This document shows positions 1-5,479 of a stretch of DNA of 9,342 nt, piece by piece. The notes beneath the pieces were generated by a model. It was not told where the DNA came from and searched no databases. It worked only from the letters and a program-made list of their open reading frames with translations. The stretch lies in the NCBI GenBank assembly GCA_041676265.1, contig JBAYSE010000068.1:1-9342 (forward strand), written 5' to 3'. Both the position numbers and the translations under genes were made by a program. Position 1 is the stretch's first letter. Every line of letters begins with the position of its first letter. This DNA comes from DUOJ01 sp041676265 (lineage in GTDB: Bacteria; Spirochaetota; Spirochaetia; Sphaerochaetales; Sphaerochaetaceae).

Positions 1-307
1 GCCTAGCCGTGTTTGTTTTATCGGGCTCATCATATAACCCCTTCTCGTAGGGCAGATAATTACGAACCATGACCGCCGTTATGTTGAGAATTTCAGCAAT
101 CTCTGTCGAGCTTTTACCCTGTTCGGCAAGCTCACGAATCTGCTCAGAGCGCGCGCTGGTCCATAGTCCTGCGGTAATAAGAATTTTGCGCACTTTCGTT
201 ATTGAAATTTCGGTTTGCTTGGCAGTTTCACTGATGGATTGTGTCTTCTTGTATACACTCACCACCCTTTCGATAGTCTGTGCCTTAAGGGCTTTTGCCG
301 GCTTCAT
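1..307 (-). CDS. Double helix-turn-helix DNA-binding protein, 3' end cut by the window edge
   Basis: An open frame runs from an ATG at 307-305 on the minus strand to the left edge (102 codons visible, no stop). The start is supported by a strong ribosome binding site, AGGAGGG at 324-318, 10 nt upstream, and by a near-consensus promoter just before it. The visible protein has two HTH-like segments. Residues about 12-46 include a SISETAKQTEISITKVRKIL stretch, and residues about 53-85 include SSTEIAEILNITAVMVRNYL. This tandem arrangement is typical of small regulators or of the N-terminal DNA-binding part of larger proteins. After the second HTH comes a YLPYEKGLYDEPDK stretch, and the remainder lies outside the window. 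I infer sequence-specific DNA binding. The target and full domain composition are unknown. It is divergent from the amino acid transporter operon, so regulation of that operon is possible but unproven. Confidence 0.8.
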   Translation of the reverse strand, partial: MKPAKALKAQTIERVVSVYKKTQSISETAKQTEISITKVRKILITAGLWTSARSEQIRELAEQGKSSTEIAEILNITAVMVRNYLPYEKGLYDEPDKTNTAR

Positions 308-317
308 AATCGCTTTT

Positions 318-324
318 CCCTCCT
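318..324 (-). promoter_or_regulatory. Ribosome binding site of the left-edge HTH gene
   Basis: Read on the minus strand this is AGGAGGG, ending 10 nt before the ATG at 307. It is a full anti-Shine-Dalgarno match and fixes the start of a gene whose other end is missing. Confidence 0.8.
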
Positions 325-337
325 GTTTCACCTTTGG

Positions 338-366
338 TTTATAGCACAGTAATTATATCGTGTCAA
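338..366 (-). promoter_or_regulatory. Sigma70-type promoter for the left-edge HTH gene
   Basis: On the minus strand TTGACA (366-361) is followed after exactly 17 bp by TATAAA (343-338). That is 6/6 and 5/6 matches to the -35 and -10 consensus. Transcription would begin near 331, giving a short leader of about 24 nt that carries the AGGAGGG ribosome binding site. Confidence 0.8.
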
Positions 367-391
367 TAAAAACAATGTCGTTTCAATAAAA
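363..391. repeat. Direct repeat TCAATAAAA, 20 bp period, at the HTH gene promoter
   Basis: TCAATAAAA occurs at 363-371 and again at 383-391, so the copies lie two helical turns apart on the same face of the DNA. The first overlaps the -35 element of the minus-strand promoter and the second lies just upstream. This could be an operator, for example for autoregulation by the HTH protein. The motif is AT-rich and short, so chance is not excluded. Confidence 0.4.
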
Positions 392-408
392 CTTTTCCTA
401 CCACTTCT

Positions 409-422
409 TGAATAATTATGCA
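409..422. promoter_or_regulatory. Putative ARG box 1 (ArgR operator)
   Basis: TGAATAATTATGCA matches the core of the E. coli ARG box consensus TGAATWWWWATTCA at 13 of 14 positions. It lies just upstream of the -35 hexamer of the transporter operon. Together with the second copy at 441-454 it forms an inverted repeat with 11-bp perfect arms (412-422 and 441-451). No argR gene is visible here, so ArgR binding is inferred from the motif and from the likely transporter substrate. Confidence 0.5.
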
Positions 423-429
423 AATAATG

Positions 430-458
430 TTGACATTCTCTGCATAATTATGTAGATT
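430..458 (+). promoter_or_regulatory. Sigma70-type promoter of the amino acid transporter operon
   Basis: TTGACA (430-435, 6/6) is followed by a 17-bp spacer and TAGATT (453-458, 4/6), with a TG dinucleotide directly before the -10 (extended -10 character). Transcription would begin near 465, about 25 nt before the ATG at 490. The spacer and start of the -10 are covered by the second ARG-box-like sequence, which suggests repression by occlusion. Confidence 0.7.
441..454. promoter_or_regulatory. Putative ARG box 2 (ArgR operator) overlapping the -10
   Basis: TGCATAATTATGTA matches the ARG box core at 11 of 14 positions and contains the perfect palindrome CATAATTATG. It occupies the spacer and the first bases of the -10 hexamer. 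Its centre is 32 bp from that of box 1, about three helical turns. E. coli box pairs are usually separated by only about 3 bp, so this would be a wider arrangement. Confidence 0.42.
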
Positions 459-489
459 CACAACAACCTATTACTATTTGGAGGATGTT

Positions 490-1242
490 ATGAAGAGGGT
501 TCTTCTTTTAACTATTCTGTTTATTGCGGTCACTGCCATGGTTTTTGCCGGTGGCAAGAAAGAAAAGAGCGATTATGTGTTTGCTGCTGACTGTACATGG
601 CCACCACTTGAATTTGTTGATGAGAGTGGCACGATTGTCGGTTTTGAAATTGATTTGATTGCCGCTATTTCTGAAAAATCGGGCGTCTCAATGGTAACCC
701 GTAATGTAGCTTGGGATGGGATTTTTGCCGGCCTCGATAACGGCGCTTACGATGGGGTTGCCTCGGGAGTGACTATCACTGAAGAGCGTAAAAACACAAT
801 GGACTTCACCACCCCTATTTTAGAAGTCACCCAGTCGATTATTGTGAATAAAGGCAATAAAAATATTAAAGACGAGTCCTCGCTGCAGGGTAAAAAAGTT
901 GGGGTTCAAATCGGGACCACCGGGAACTTTGCCGTTGAGAAAGTTGACGGCGCAGTTATCAGGGCTTACGACGACATTGGTCTGGCAATTGAAGACCTCC
1001 TTAACAAGAACGTCGATGCTGCCGTAGCCGACTCTCTGATTGCCGCCGAGTTTGTCTTAGCCAATGCAAATTATGCCGATAAACTTGAAATAATTGGCTC
1101 GATGGGTGGAGAAAAGGAAGAGATCGCCATTGCTGTGAAAAAAGGTAATACCGAGCTTTTAAAACTCCTCAATGACTCTCTAGCCGGCCTTGAAAATGAT
1201 GGCACCATGGCTACTTTAAAGCAGAAGTGGGATATCCTCTAG
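490..1242 (+). CDS. Polar/basic amino acid ABC transporter substrate-binding protein
   Basis: A 250-residue periplasmic solute-binding protein of family 3 (SBP_bac_3, the HisJ/ArtJ/LAO group). It would capture a polar amino acid and deliver it to the permease encoded next. The ATG at 490 is chosen because TTGGAGG lies 5 nt upstream; a TTG at 478 in the same frame falls inside that ribosome binding site. Residues 1-20 form a signal peptide (Lys-Arg, then a hydrophobic core ending VFA) with likely cleavage before GGKKEK. There is no lipobox Cys, so the protein is probably soluble in the periplasm. Family features include CTWPPLEF (35-42), GFEIDL (51-56), WDGIFAGL (75-82), TITEERK (95-101, with Arg100 placed to bind the substrate carboxylate), GVQIGTTG (138-145) and Asp181, placed for the alpha-amino group. 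Arginine, lysine or histidine is the most likely ligand class, supported by the ARG-box-like promoter sites; glutamine or another polar amino acid remains possible. Confidence 0.93.
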   Translation: MKRVLLLTILFIAVTAMVFAGGKKEKSDYVFAADCTWPPLEFVDESGTIVGFEIDLIAAISEKSGVSMVTRNVAWDGIFAGLDNGAYDGVASGVTITEERKNTMDFTTPILEVTQSIIVNKGNKNIKDESSLQGKKVGVQIGTTGNFAVEKVDGAVIRAYDDIGLAIEDLLNKNVDAAVADSLIAAEFVLANANYADKLEIIGSMGGEKEEIAIAVKKGNTELLKLLNDSLAGLENDGTMATLKQKWDIL

Positions 1243-1243
1243 T

Positions 1244-2089
1244 ATGGTCGATAAAAACTACCCGGAGCACGCTTCACTCGTGAAGAAACTGGTGTCGCGT
1301 GCGCCTGAGTCGCCTAAAAGTCACCCCCGCATTCAAATGACTGACGGGGTTCTGATCCCTAAAAAGAATGACCACCATGTTTTTAACTCATGGCGACTCA
1401 CCTTTATTTTAGCAACCCTGCTCTTAGCTTCACTGGTTATTTTCGTCCCAAAGCCCTACCGTTCAATTTTCCTAGTGGTAATCCAAGGCGCTCCGACGAC
1501 CTTTCAGGTCACCATTATCTCTATAATTGGGGCTCTGATTATTGGACTCTTTTGTGGCCTCGGCTCCGTAGCTAAAAGTTACACTATCAATATGATAAGT
1601 GGGGTCTACGTCGAGTTTATTCGGGGTATTCCACTCCTAGTTCAGCTCATTTTTATCTACTACGCCATGGGGCGCCTGTTTAGGATCGAGGGGATGCTGG
1701 CAGCTATAGTAGCCCTCTCAATCTGTTTTGGTGCCTATATGGGTGAGATAGTGCGCGCCGGTATCCAAGCTGTCCCTAAAGGACAAATGGAAGCGGCAAT
1801 CGCCCTTGGTCTCTCGCGCGGCCAAGCGTTTCGCTATGTAATCCTCCCCCAAACCGTTAAAGTGATCTTGCCGGCCGTCGGTAATGAGTTTATCTCAATG
1901 TTGAAAGACTCGTCACTGGTCTCCACCATAGCCCTCGCCGATATCCTCAGAAAAGGGCGTGAATATATTTCACGTACTTTCCTCTCGTTAGAGACGATGT
2001 TAGTTGTGGCTTTGGTCTACCTTTTAATCACCCTGATTTTATCGCGTATGGTGGGTATTTTAGAAGAGAGGTTACATAAAAATGGCTAG
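1244..2089 (+). CDS. Amino acid ABC transporter permease (HisM/GlnP family)
   Basis: A 281-residue inner-membrane permease that forms the transmembrane channel of the importer, probably as a homodimer because only one permease gene is present. Hydrophobic segments lie at about 52-68, 86-108, 119-141, 148-167 and 250-272. The cytoplasmic EAA loop that docks on the ATPase is clear at about 183-203 (EAAIALGLSRGQAFRYVILPQ-like, with the conserved Gly189). An FIRGIPLLVQLIF-type motif (125-137), typical of this family, precedes it. The start is one base after the stop of the binding-protein gene; no strong ribosome binding site is visible, so translational coupling is likely. The protein is about 50 residues longer than the usual 215-230 because of a hydrophilic, Lys/His/Pro-rich N-terminus. 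An internal Met at residue 32 is an alternative start but has no clear ribosome binding site. Confidence 0.93.
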   Translation: MVDKNYPEHASLVKKLVSRAPESPKSHPRIQMTDGVLIPKKNDHHVFNSWRLTFILATLLLASLVIFVPKPYRSIFLVVIQGAPTTFQVTIISIIGALIIGLFCGLGSVAKSYTINMISGVYVEFIRGIPLLVQLIFIYYAMGRLFRIEGMLAAIVALSICFGAYMGEIVRAGIQAVPKGQMEAAIALGLSRGQAFRYVILPQTVKVILPAVGNEFISMLKDSSLVSTIALADILRKGREYISRTFLSLETMLVVALVYLLITLILSRMVGILEERLHKNG

Positions 2090-2822
2090 AATAAGAATCG
2101 AAAACTTGTGCAAGGATTTTGTAACTGAAGGCAACCGGAGCCTTCACGCGGTAAAGAATGCCTCCCTAGCTGTTGAGCAAGGGGAAGTTGTCGTCATAAT
2201 AGGTCCCTCCGGCAGTGGTAAAAGTACCCTGTTGCGGAGTATTAACCGCCTTGAAATCCCCACTGCGGGGCAAATCTTTATCGATGAAGTGGAGGTTATC
2301 GGCTCAAGCGATATCCGTCGAATTCGCGAAGAGGTGGGGATGGTTTTTCAGAGCTTCAACCTCTTTCCTCACCTTACGGTAGTCGAAAATATTACTTTGG
2401 CCCCCCTTAAAGTGAAAAAAATGGAGAAGCACTCAGCGAAAGAGTTAGCCCTCCAACTCCTTAAGCGGGTGGGTCTGCTGGAGAAAGCCAATAGTCACCC
2501 CAACCAACTCTCTGGCGGACAACAACAGCGGGTCGCCATTGCACGTGCCTTGGCAATGAATCCCAAAGTGATGCTCTTTGACGAACCCACCAGTGCACTC
2601 GACCCCGAGATGATTAAAGAGGTCCTCGATGTGATGCTCTCTCTTGCTAAAGAAGGGATGACGATGTTAATAGTCTCCCATGAGATGGGTTTTGCTTCTG
2701 CGGCTGCCGACCGCGTGGTATTTATGGATGAAGGCGAAATTATTGAGGTGGGTAAACCTGAAGTTCTCTTCAAAAACCCCCGTCTGGAACGCACCCAAAA
2801 GTTCCTTAATCATATCCTTTAG
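2082..2822 (+). CDS. Amino acid ABC transporter ATP-binding protein (GlnQ/HisP/ArtP family)
   Basis: A 246-residue cytoplasmic ATPase that powers the importer. All ABC motifs are intact: Walker A GPSGSGKST (41-49), Q-loop Gln90 in GMVFQSFNLFPH, signature LSGGQQQR (143-150), Walker B VMLFDEP (163-169), D-loop SALD (171-174) and switch His200 in IVSHEMGFA. The FNLFPHLTVVEN stretch and the ALDPE segment are characteristic of the polar amino acid subfamily. The ATG at 2082 overlaps the end of the permease gene by 8 nt and is preceded by AGAGAGG (2065-2071) at a 10-nt spacing. The protein ends where the family normally ends, with no extra regulatory domain. It completes a minimal three-gene importer. 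Confidence 0.95.
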   Translation: MARIRIENLCKDFVTEGNRSLHAVKNASLAVEQGEVVVIIGPSGSGKSTLLRSINRLEIPTAGQIFIDEVEVIGSSDIRRIREEVGMVFQSFNLFPHLTVVENITLAPLKVKKMEKHSAKELALQLLKRVGLLEKANSHPNQLSGGQQQRVAIARALAMNPKVMLFDEPTSALDPEMIKEVLDVMLSLAKEGMTMLIVSHEMGFASAAADRVVFMDEGEIIEVGKPEVLFKNPRLERTQKFLNHIL

Positions 2823-2824
2823 TG

Positions 2825-3475
2825 ATGGCTAAAAACTCTTCTTGGCTTTCACGGCGGATCGCCTTGGTGGATCACTACACAAGAGGGGAAGAGTTGGCCA
2901 ATGCCCTTTCACATCTATTGGGCTTCACCTTGGCCCTCATATTCACACTTTTTCTGTTAAAAGATGAGCCTAAGGATGTGGGTCTTATTATTTATGGTCT
3001 AACGCTTAGCGCTCTATACGGCTCCTCTACACTCTACCACTGGCTACCGCAAGGGGATGCTAAGCGCCTCATGCGCCTCGGGGACCACCTAAATATCTAC
3101 CTTTTAATTGCCGGTACCTACACGCCCCTCTTGTTTTACCTTGGCTCAACCAGAGCCTTTCAACTATTAGCTTTTATCTGGGCAATTGCCCTCTGCGGAA
3201 TTCTCTTCACCCTCCTGTTCTTTAACAGATTCAAAGCCCTGCACCTCATCTTCTACCTAACTATGGGGTGGTCTATTGTCTTCTTCTGGAGTGATATCGT
3301 CCCCTATCTGCCCGGATCTCTCTTTTACTGGATAATTGCGGGAGGATCCTCCTATTCGGTGGGAACTATTTTTTATAGTCTAAAAAAAATCCCCTTCAAC
3401 CACCTGGTGTGGCATCTTTTCTGTCTGGCCTCCAGCCTCATCTTCACTTGGGGCTATCTTTTATATTTGAGGTAA
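2825..3475 (+). CDS. Hemolysin III / PAQR-family integral membrane protein
   Basis: A 216-residue, seven-helix membrane protein of the hemolysin III (YqfA/TrhA-like, PAQR) family. Family hallmarks are EELANALSHLLG (22-33), the SxxxH motif Ser68-His72 in SSTLYHWLP, Asp88 in GDHLNIYLLIAGTYTP (87-101), and a C-terminal HxxxH motif (His193 and His197 in NHLVWHLF). The three His residues match the metal site of PAQR proteins, so a metal-dependent membrane hydrolase-type activity is plausible. Bacterial members are often named hemolysins, but true haemolytic function is rarely shown; members have been linked to membrane-lipid homeostasis. The upstream junction reads TAGTGATGG, so the start is either the GTG at 2822, overlapping the ATPase stop, or the ATG at 2825, which I prefer. 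Neither has a good ribosome binding site, suggesting coupling to the gene upstream. Confidence 0.9.
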   Translation: MAKNSSWLSRRIALVDHYTRGEELANALSHLLGFTLALIFTLFLLKDEPKDVGLIIYGLTLSALYGSSTLYHWLPQGDAKRLMRLGDHLNIYLLIAGTYTPLLFYLGSTRAFQLLAFIWAIALCGILFTLLFFNRFKALHLIFYLTMGWSIVFFWSDIVPYLPGSLFYWIIAGGSSYSVGTIFYSLKKIPFNHLVWHLFCLASSLIFTWGYLLYLR

Positions 3476-3513
3476 TGCTGGACAAGGTTTTCTCAGAGGG
3501 GTATTGTAGCCTA

Positions 3514-4272
3514 ATGGAGAGTTTTGACACCTATTACGCATCAATTTACCTAGACCGTTACAAAGAGCTTAAAGAGGCGCTCTTGTCAGAAAGGGAGCCT
3601 GTAGAGGTTAAAGAGGGACTCCTCAAGGGCTACTTTATGGATGAAGGCTCCCTGATGGCATCTTCTGCCCTCCCGGTTAAACCCGGTGATAGAGTCCTCG
3701 ACATGTGCGCTGCTCCCGGTGGCAAGAGCTTAATACTAGCCACCAAACTCAAAGGAGAGGGTTCTCTAATCTTAAATGACCGCTCAAGGGCTCGCCGTGA
3801 GAGGTTGAAGAGAGTCATTGCGGAGCATCTCAGCTCTGATGTTTCCCAGATAATTAAAATAACCGGCCATGATGCGCGTAAATGGGGTCTTTATGAACAA
3901 GCGTGCTACGACGCCGTCCTACTCGATGCTCCGTGCTCTTCAGAGCGCCATTTGTTGGCCAACGCGCGACTATTAAAAGAGTGGAGCCCCTCGCGTGGTA
4001 AACGCCTGGCGAATGATCAGTTTGCCTTTTTAGCGGCTGCTTTGGAATCTGTCACCCTAGGTGGTTTTATCCTCTACAGCACCTGTTCAATTAACCCGCT
4101 AGAGAACGAAGCAGTGATTGCCAAACTCTTCAAGCGGCGCTTAGGGAGAGCTGTTGAGGTGACACCAATGCCTTTAATTGGTGAAAAACGGGAATATGGG
4201 CAGATTATCCTCCCCGATAGGGCTAATGGCAGAGGGCCCCTCTACTATGCCCTTTTAAGGAGGATTAAGTGA
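3514..4272 (+). CDS. NOL1/NOP2/Sun-family RNA cytosine-5 methyltransferase (RsmB/NSUN-like, short form)
   Basis: A SAM-dependent RNA methyltransferase that would transfer a methyl group to C5 of a cytosine, probably in rRNA. Numbering from the ATG at 3514 (252 residues): SAM-binding motif I VLDMCAAPGGKS (61-72); motif IV DAPCSS (138-143) with Cys141, needed for product release; and STCSINPLENE (189-199) with the catalytic nucleophile Cys191. Both cysteines are present, so it should be active. It lacks the N-terminal NusB-like domain of E. coli RsmB and any C-terminal PUA-type domain. The N-terminus FDTYYASIYLDRYKELKEAL resembles the start of short bacterial and NSUN4-like members, which favours the ATG at 3514 (AGAGGGG at 3495-3501, 12-nt spacing). 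The ATG at 3475, overlapping the previous stop as TAATG and adding 13 residues, is a real alternative. The exact RNA target cannot be read from sequence. Confidence 0.88.
   Translation: MESFDTYYASIYLDRYKELKEALLSEREPVEVKEGLLKGYFMDEGSLMASSALPVKPGDRVLDMCAAPGGKSLILATKLKGEGSLILNDRSRARRERLKRVIAEHLSSDVSQIIKITGHDARKWGLYEQACYDAVLLDAPCSSERHLLANARLLKEWSPSRGKRLANDQFAFLAAALESVTLGGFILYSTCSINPLENEAVIAKLFKRRLGRAVEVTPMPLIGEKREYGQIILPDRANGRGPLYYALLRRIK
4257..4263 (+). promoter_or_regulatory. Ribosome binding site deciding the GTG start of the DUF362 gene
   Basis: AAGGAGG ends 5 nt before the GTG at 4269. It supports a non-ATG start that overlaps the stop of the preceding methyltransferase gene as GTGA. Confidence 0.8.
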
Positions 4273-5408
4273 GCCACCCAAAAGTCGCCATTCAACGCTG
4301 TGAAACCTACTCAGATGACGAACTCTCTAAGGTCCTCCTTGAGATTTGTGAAGCCGCCGACTTGCCCAGTGTTAGCGATCAACGAATCCTTTTAAAACCC
4401 AATATTCTCAGTGATGCAGCACCGGAAAAGGCCATTACTACACGGAGTGAAGTGGTGCGCGAGTTAGTTAAAATATTGTATGCCAAAGGGGCCCGTGAGG
4501 TTTTAATCGGTGACTCTCCCGGAATAAGTGGCCCCCATTTTACCCCCCGCAATTGCGGTATTGCCCAGGTATGCAGTGCGGAGGAGGCTACTTGGGTCGA
4601 TTTTTCCAAGGACCCCCGCCCTTACTCTATCCCCTACAGTTATGGCCATAAGTTACCCTTGGCCAAAGTGATGAGTGAAGTCGATTTAATTATTTCGGTG
4701 GCTAAGATGAAGAGTCACCAGCTGATGTACACCACCGGAAGTGTGAAAAATATGTTTGGAATGGTCGTTGGCCTTCACAAAAGTGCTTCCCATTTGCGCT
4801 TTGTTAAAAGAGAGGCTTTTGCCAGAATGCTCAGTGGACTCTATTCGGTAGTAAGGCCCCACTTCGCCATAATGGATGCCGTTATTGCTATGGAGGGTGG
4901 TGGACCGGCGGCCGGTATTCCCCGTCATACCGGTCTGCTGTTGGCCAGCAATGACCCTACCGCTTTAGATGCCGCTCAAGCGATAATTATGGGGTACGAA
5001 CCCTTTCAGATTCCCTTAACAGCGGAACTGCATAAGCGTAAACTGACTAAATGGCGCACCTTAGAGGAGATTAATTATCCCCTTTTGGCGGCTGAAGAAC
5101 TAGTTATTGAAGATTTTAAGAGAATTGAGATCCAACCCAAAACCAATCTAATAAAAGCTTTAATCATCCCATTCTTTACCCGCTACTCCAAATTCAGAAG
5201 TCAACGAAAAGAACCACGACCTCTTTTTGACCCTTTGAAGTGTATCGGGTGTGGTAAGTGTGTTAAGATATGTCCGGCCCATGCATTAGTTCTCAACGAC
5301 GAGCTTAAGATTGAAGCCAATTACTCTAGATGTATTCGCTGCTACTGTTGCCATGAAGTTTGCCCCGTAGAGGCGATTACGATTGAAAGTGGAAATAATA
5401 TTTCTTGA
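4269..5408 (+). CDS. DUF362 domain protein with C-terminal 2x[4Fe-4S] ferredoxin domain
   Basis: A 379-residue cytoplasmic iron-sulfur protein. Residues about 5-290 form a DUF362 domain, recognisable from ILLKPNIL (40-47), GAREVLIGDSPG (74-85), the ISVAKMKSHQ segment (142-151), the SVKNMFGMVVGLHK segment (158-171) and the ALDAAQAIIMG segment (232-242). A linker of about 30 residues follows. A bacterial ferredoxin domain then carries two CxxCxxCxxxCP motifs with cluster ligands Cys325/328/331/335 and Cys355/358/361/365. The fusion is a known architecture, often annotated as 4Fe-4S binding protein. The reaction is not established; electron transfer coupled to an unknown redox or maturation step is the reasonable inference. 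The GTG start overlaps the previous stop by 4 nt and has a strong ribosome binding site. It is the last gene of the apparent operon, and no hairpin terminator follows it. Confidence 0.9.
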   Translation: MSHPKVAIQRCETYSDDELSKVLLEICEAADLPSVSDQRILLKPNILSDAAPEKAITTRSEVVRELVKILYAKGAREVLIGDSPGISGPHFTPRNCGIAQVCSAEEATWVDFSKDPRPYSIPYSYGHKLPLAKVMSEVDLIISVAKMKSHQLMYTTGSVKNMFGMVVGLHKSASHLRFVKREAFARMLSGLYSVVRPHFAIMDAVIAMEGGGPAAGIPRHTGLLLASNDPTALDAAQAIIMGYEPFQIPLTAELHKRKLTKWRTLEEINYPLLAAEELVIEDFKRIEIQPKTNLIKALIIPFFTRYSKFRSQRKEPRPLFDPLKCIGCGKCVKICPAHALVLNDELKIEANYSRCIRCYCCHEVCPVEAITIESGNNIS

Positions 5409-5420
5409 TGATGTAGGTAG

Positions 5421-5449
5421 TTGCACCTCTTTAGGTATTCGATTATTAT
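5421..5449 (+). promoter_or_regulatory. Sigma70-type promoter of glnN
   Basis: TTGCAC (5421-5426, 5/6) and TATTAT (5444-5449, 5/6) are separated by 17 bp. Transcription would start near 5456, leaving a short leader of about 24 nt. This lies in the only non-coding gap (71 nt) of the + strand block, so glnN can be expressed independently. No terminator precedes it, so readthrough from the upstream operon is also likely. Confidence 0.65.
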
Positions 5450-5479
5450 AGAGGGGAAAAACAAACCGTGGAGGGGAAA

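Noticed and set aside
69..344. A 91-codon + strand open frame at the left end.
   Set aside because: It is the opposite strand of the HTH gene, which has a promoter, a strong ribosome binding site and recognisable HTH segments. The + strand frame has none of these.
2495..2794. A minus-strand open frame of 99 codons.
   Set aside because: It lies wholly within the ABC ATPase gene, whose motifs are all intact; the antisense translation resembles nothing I recognise.
5426..5454. Short inverted repeat CCTCT/AGAGG between the DUF362 gene and glnN, considered as a terminator or operator.
   Set aside because: Only 5 bp with a 19-nt loop and no T tract; it overlaps the glnN promoter by chance as easily as by design.
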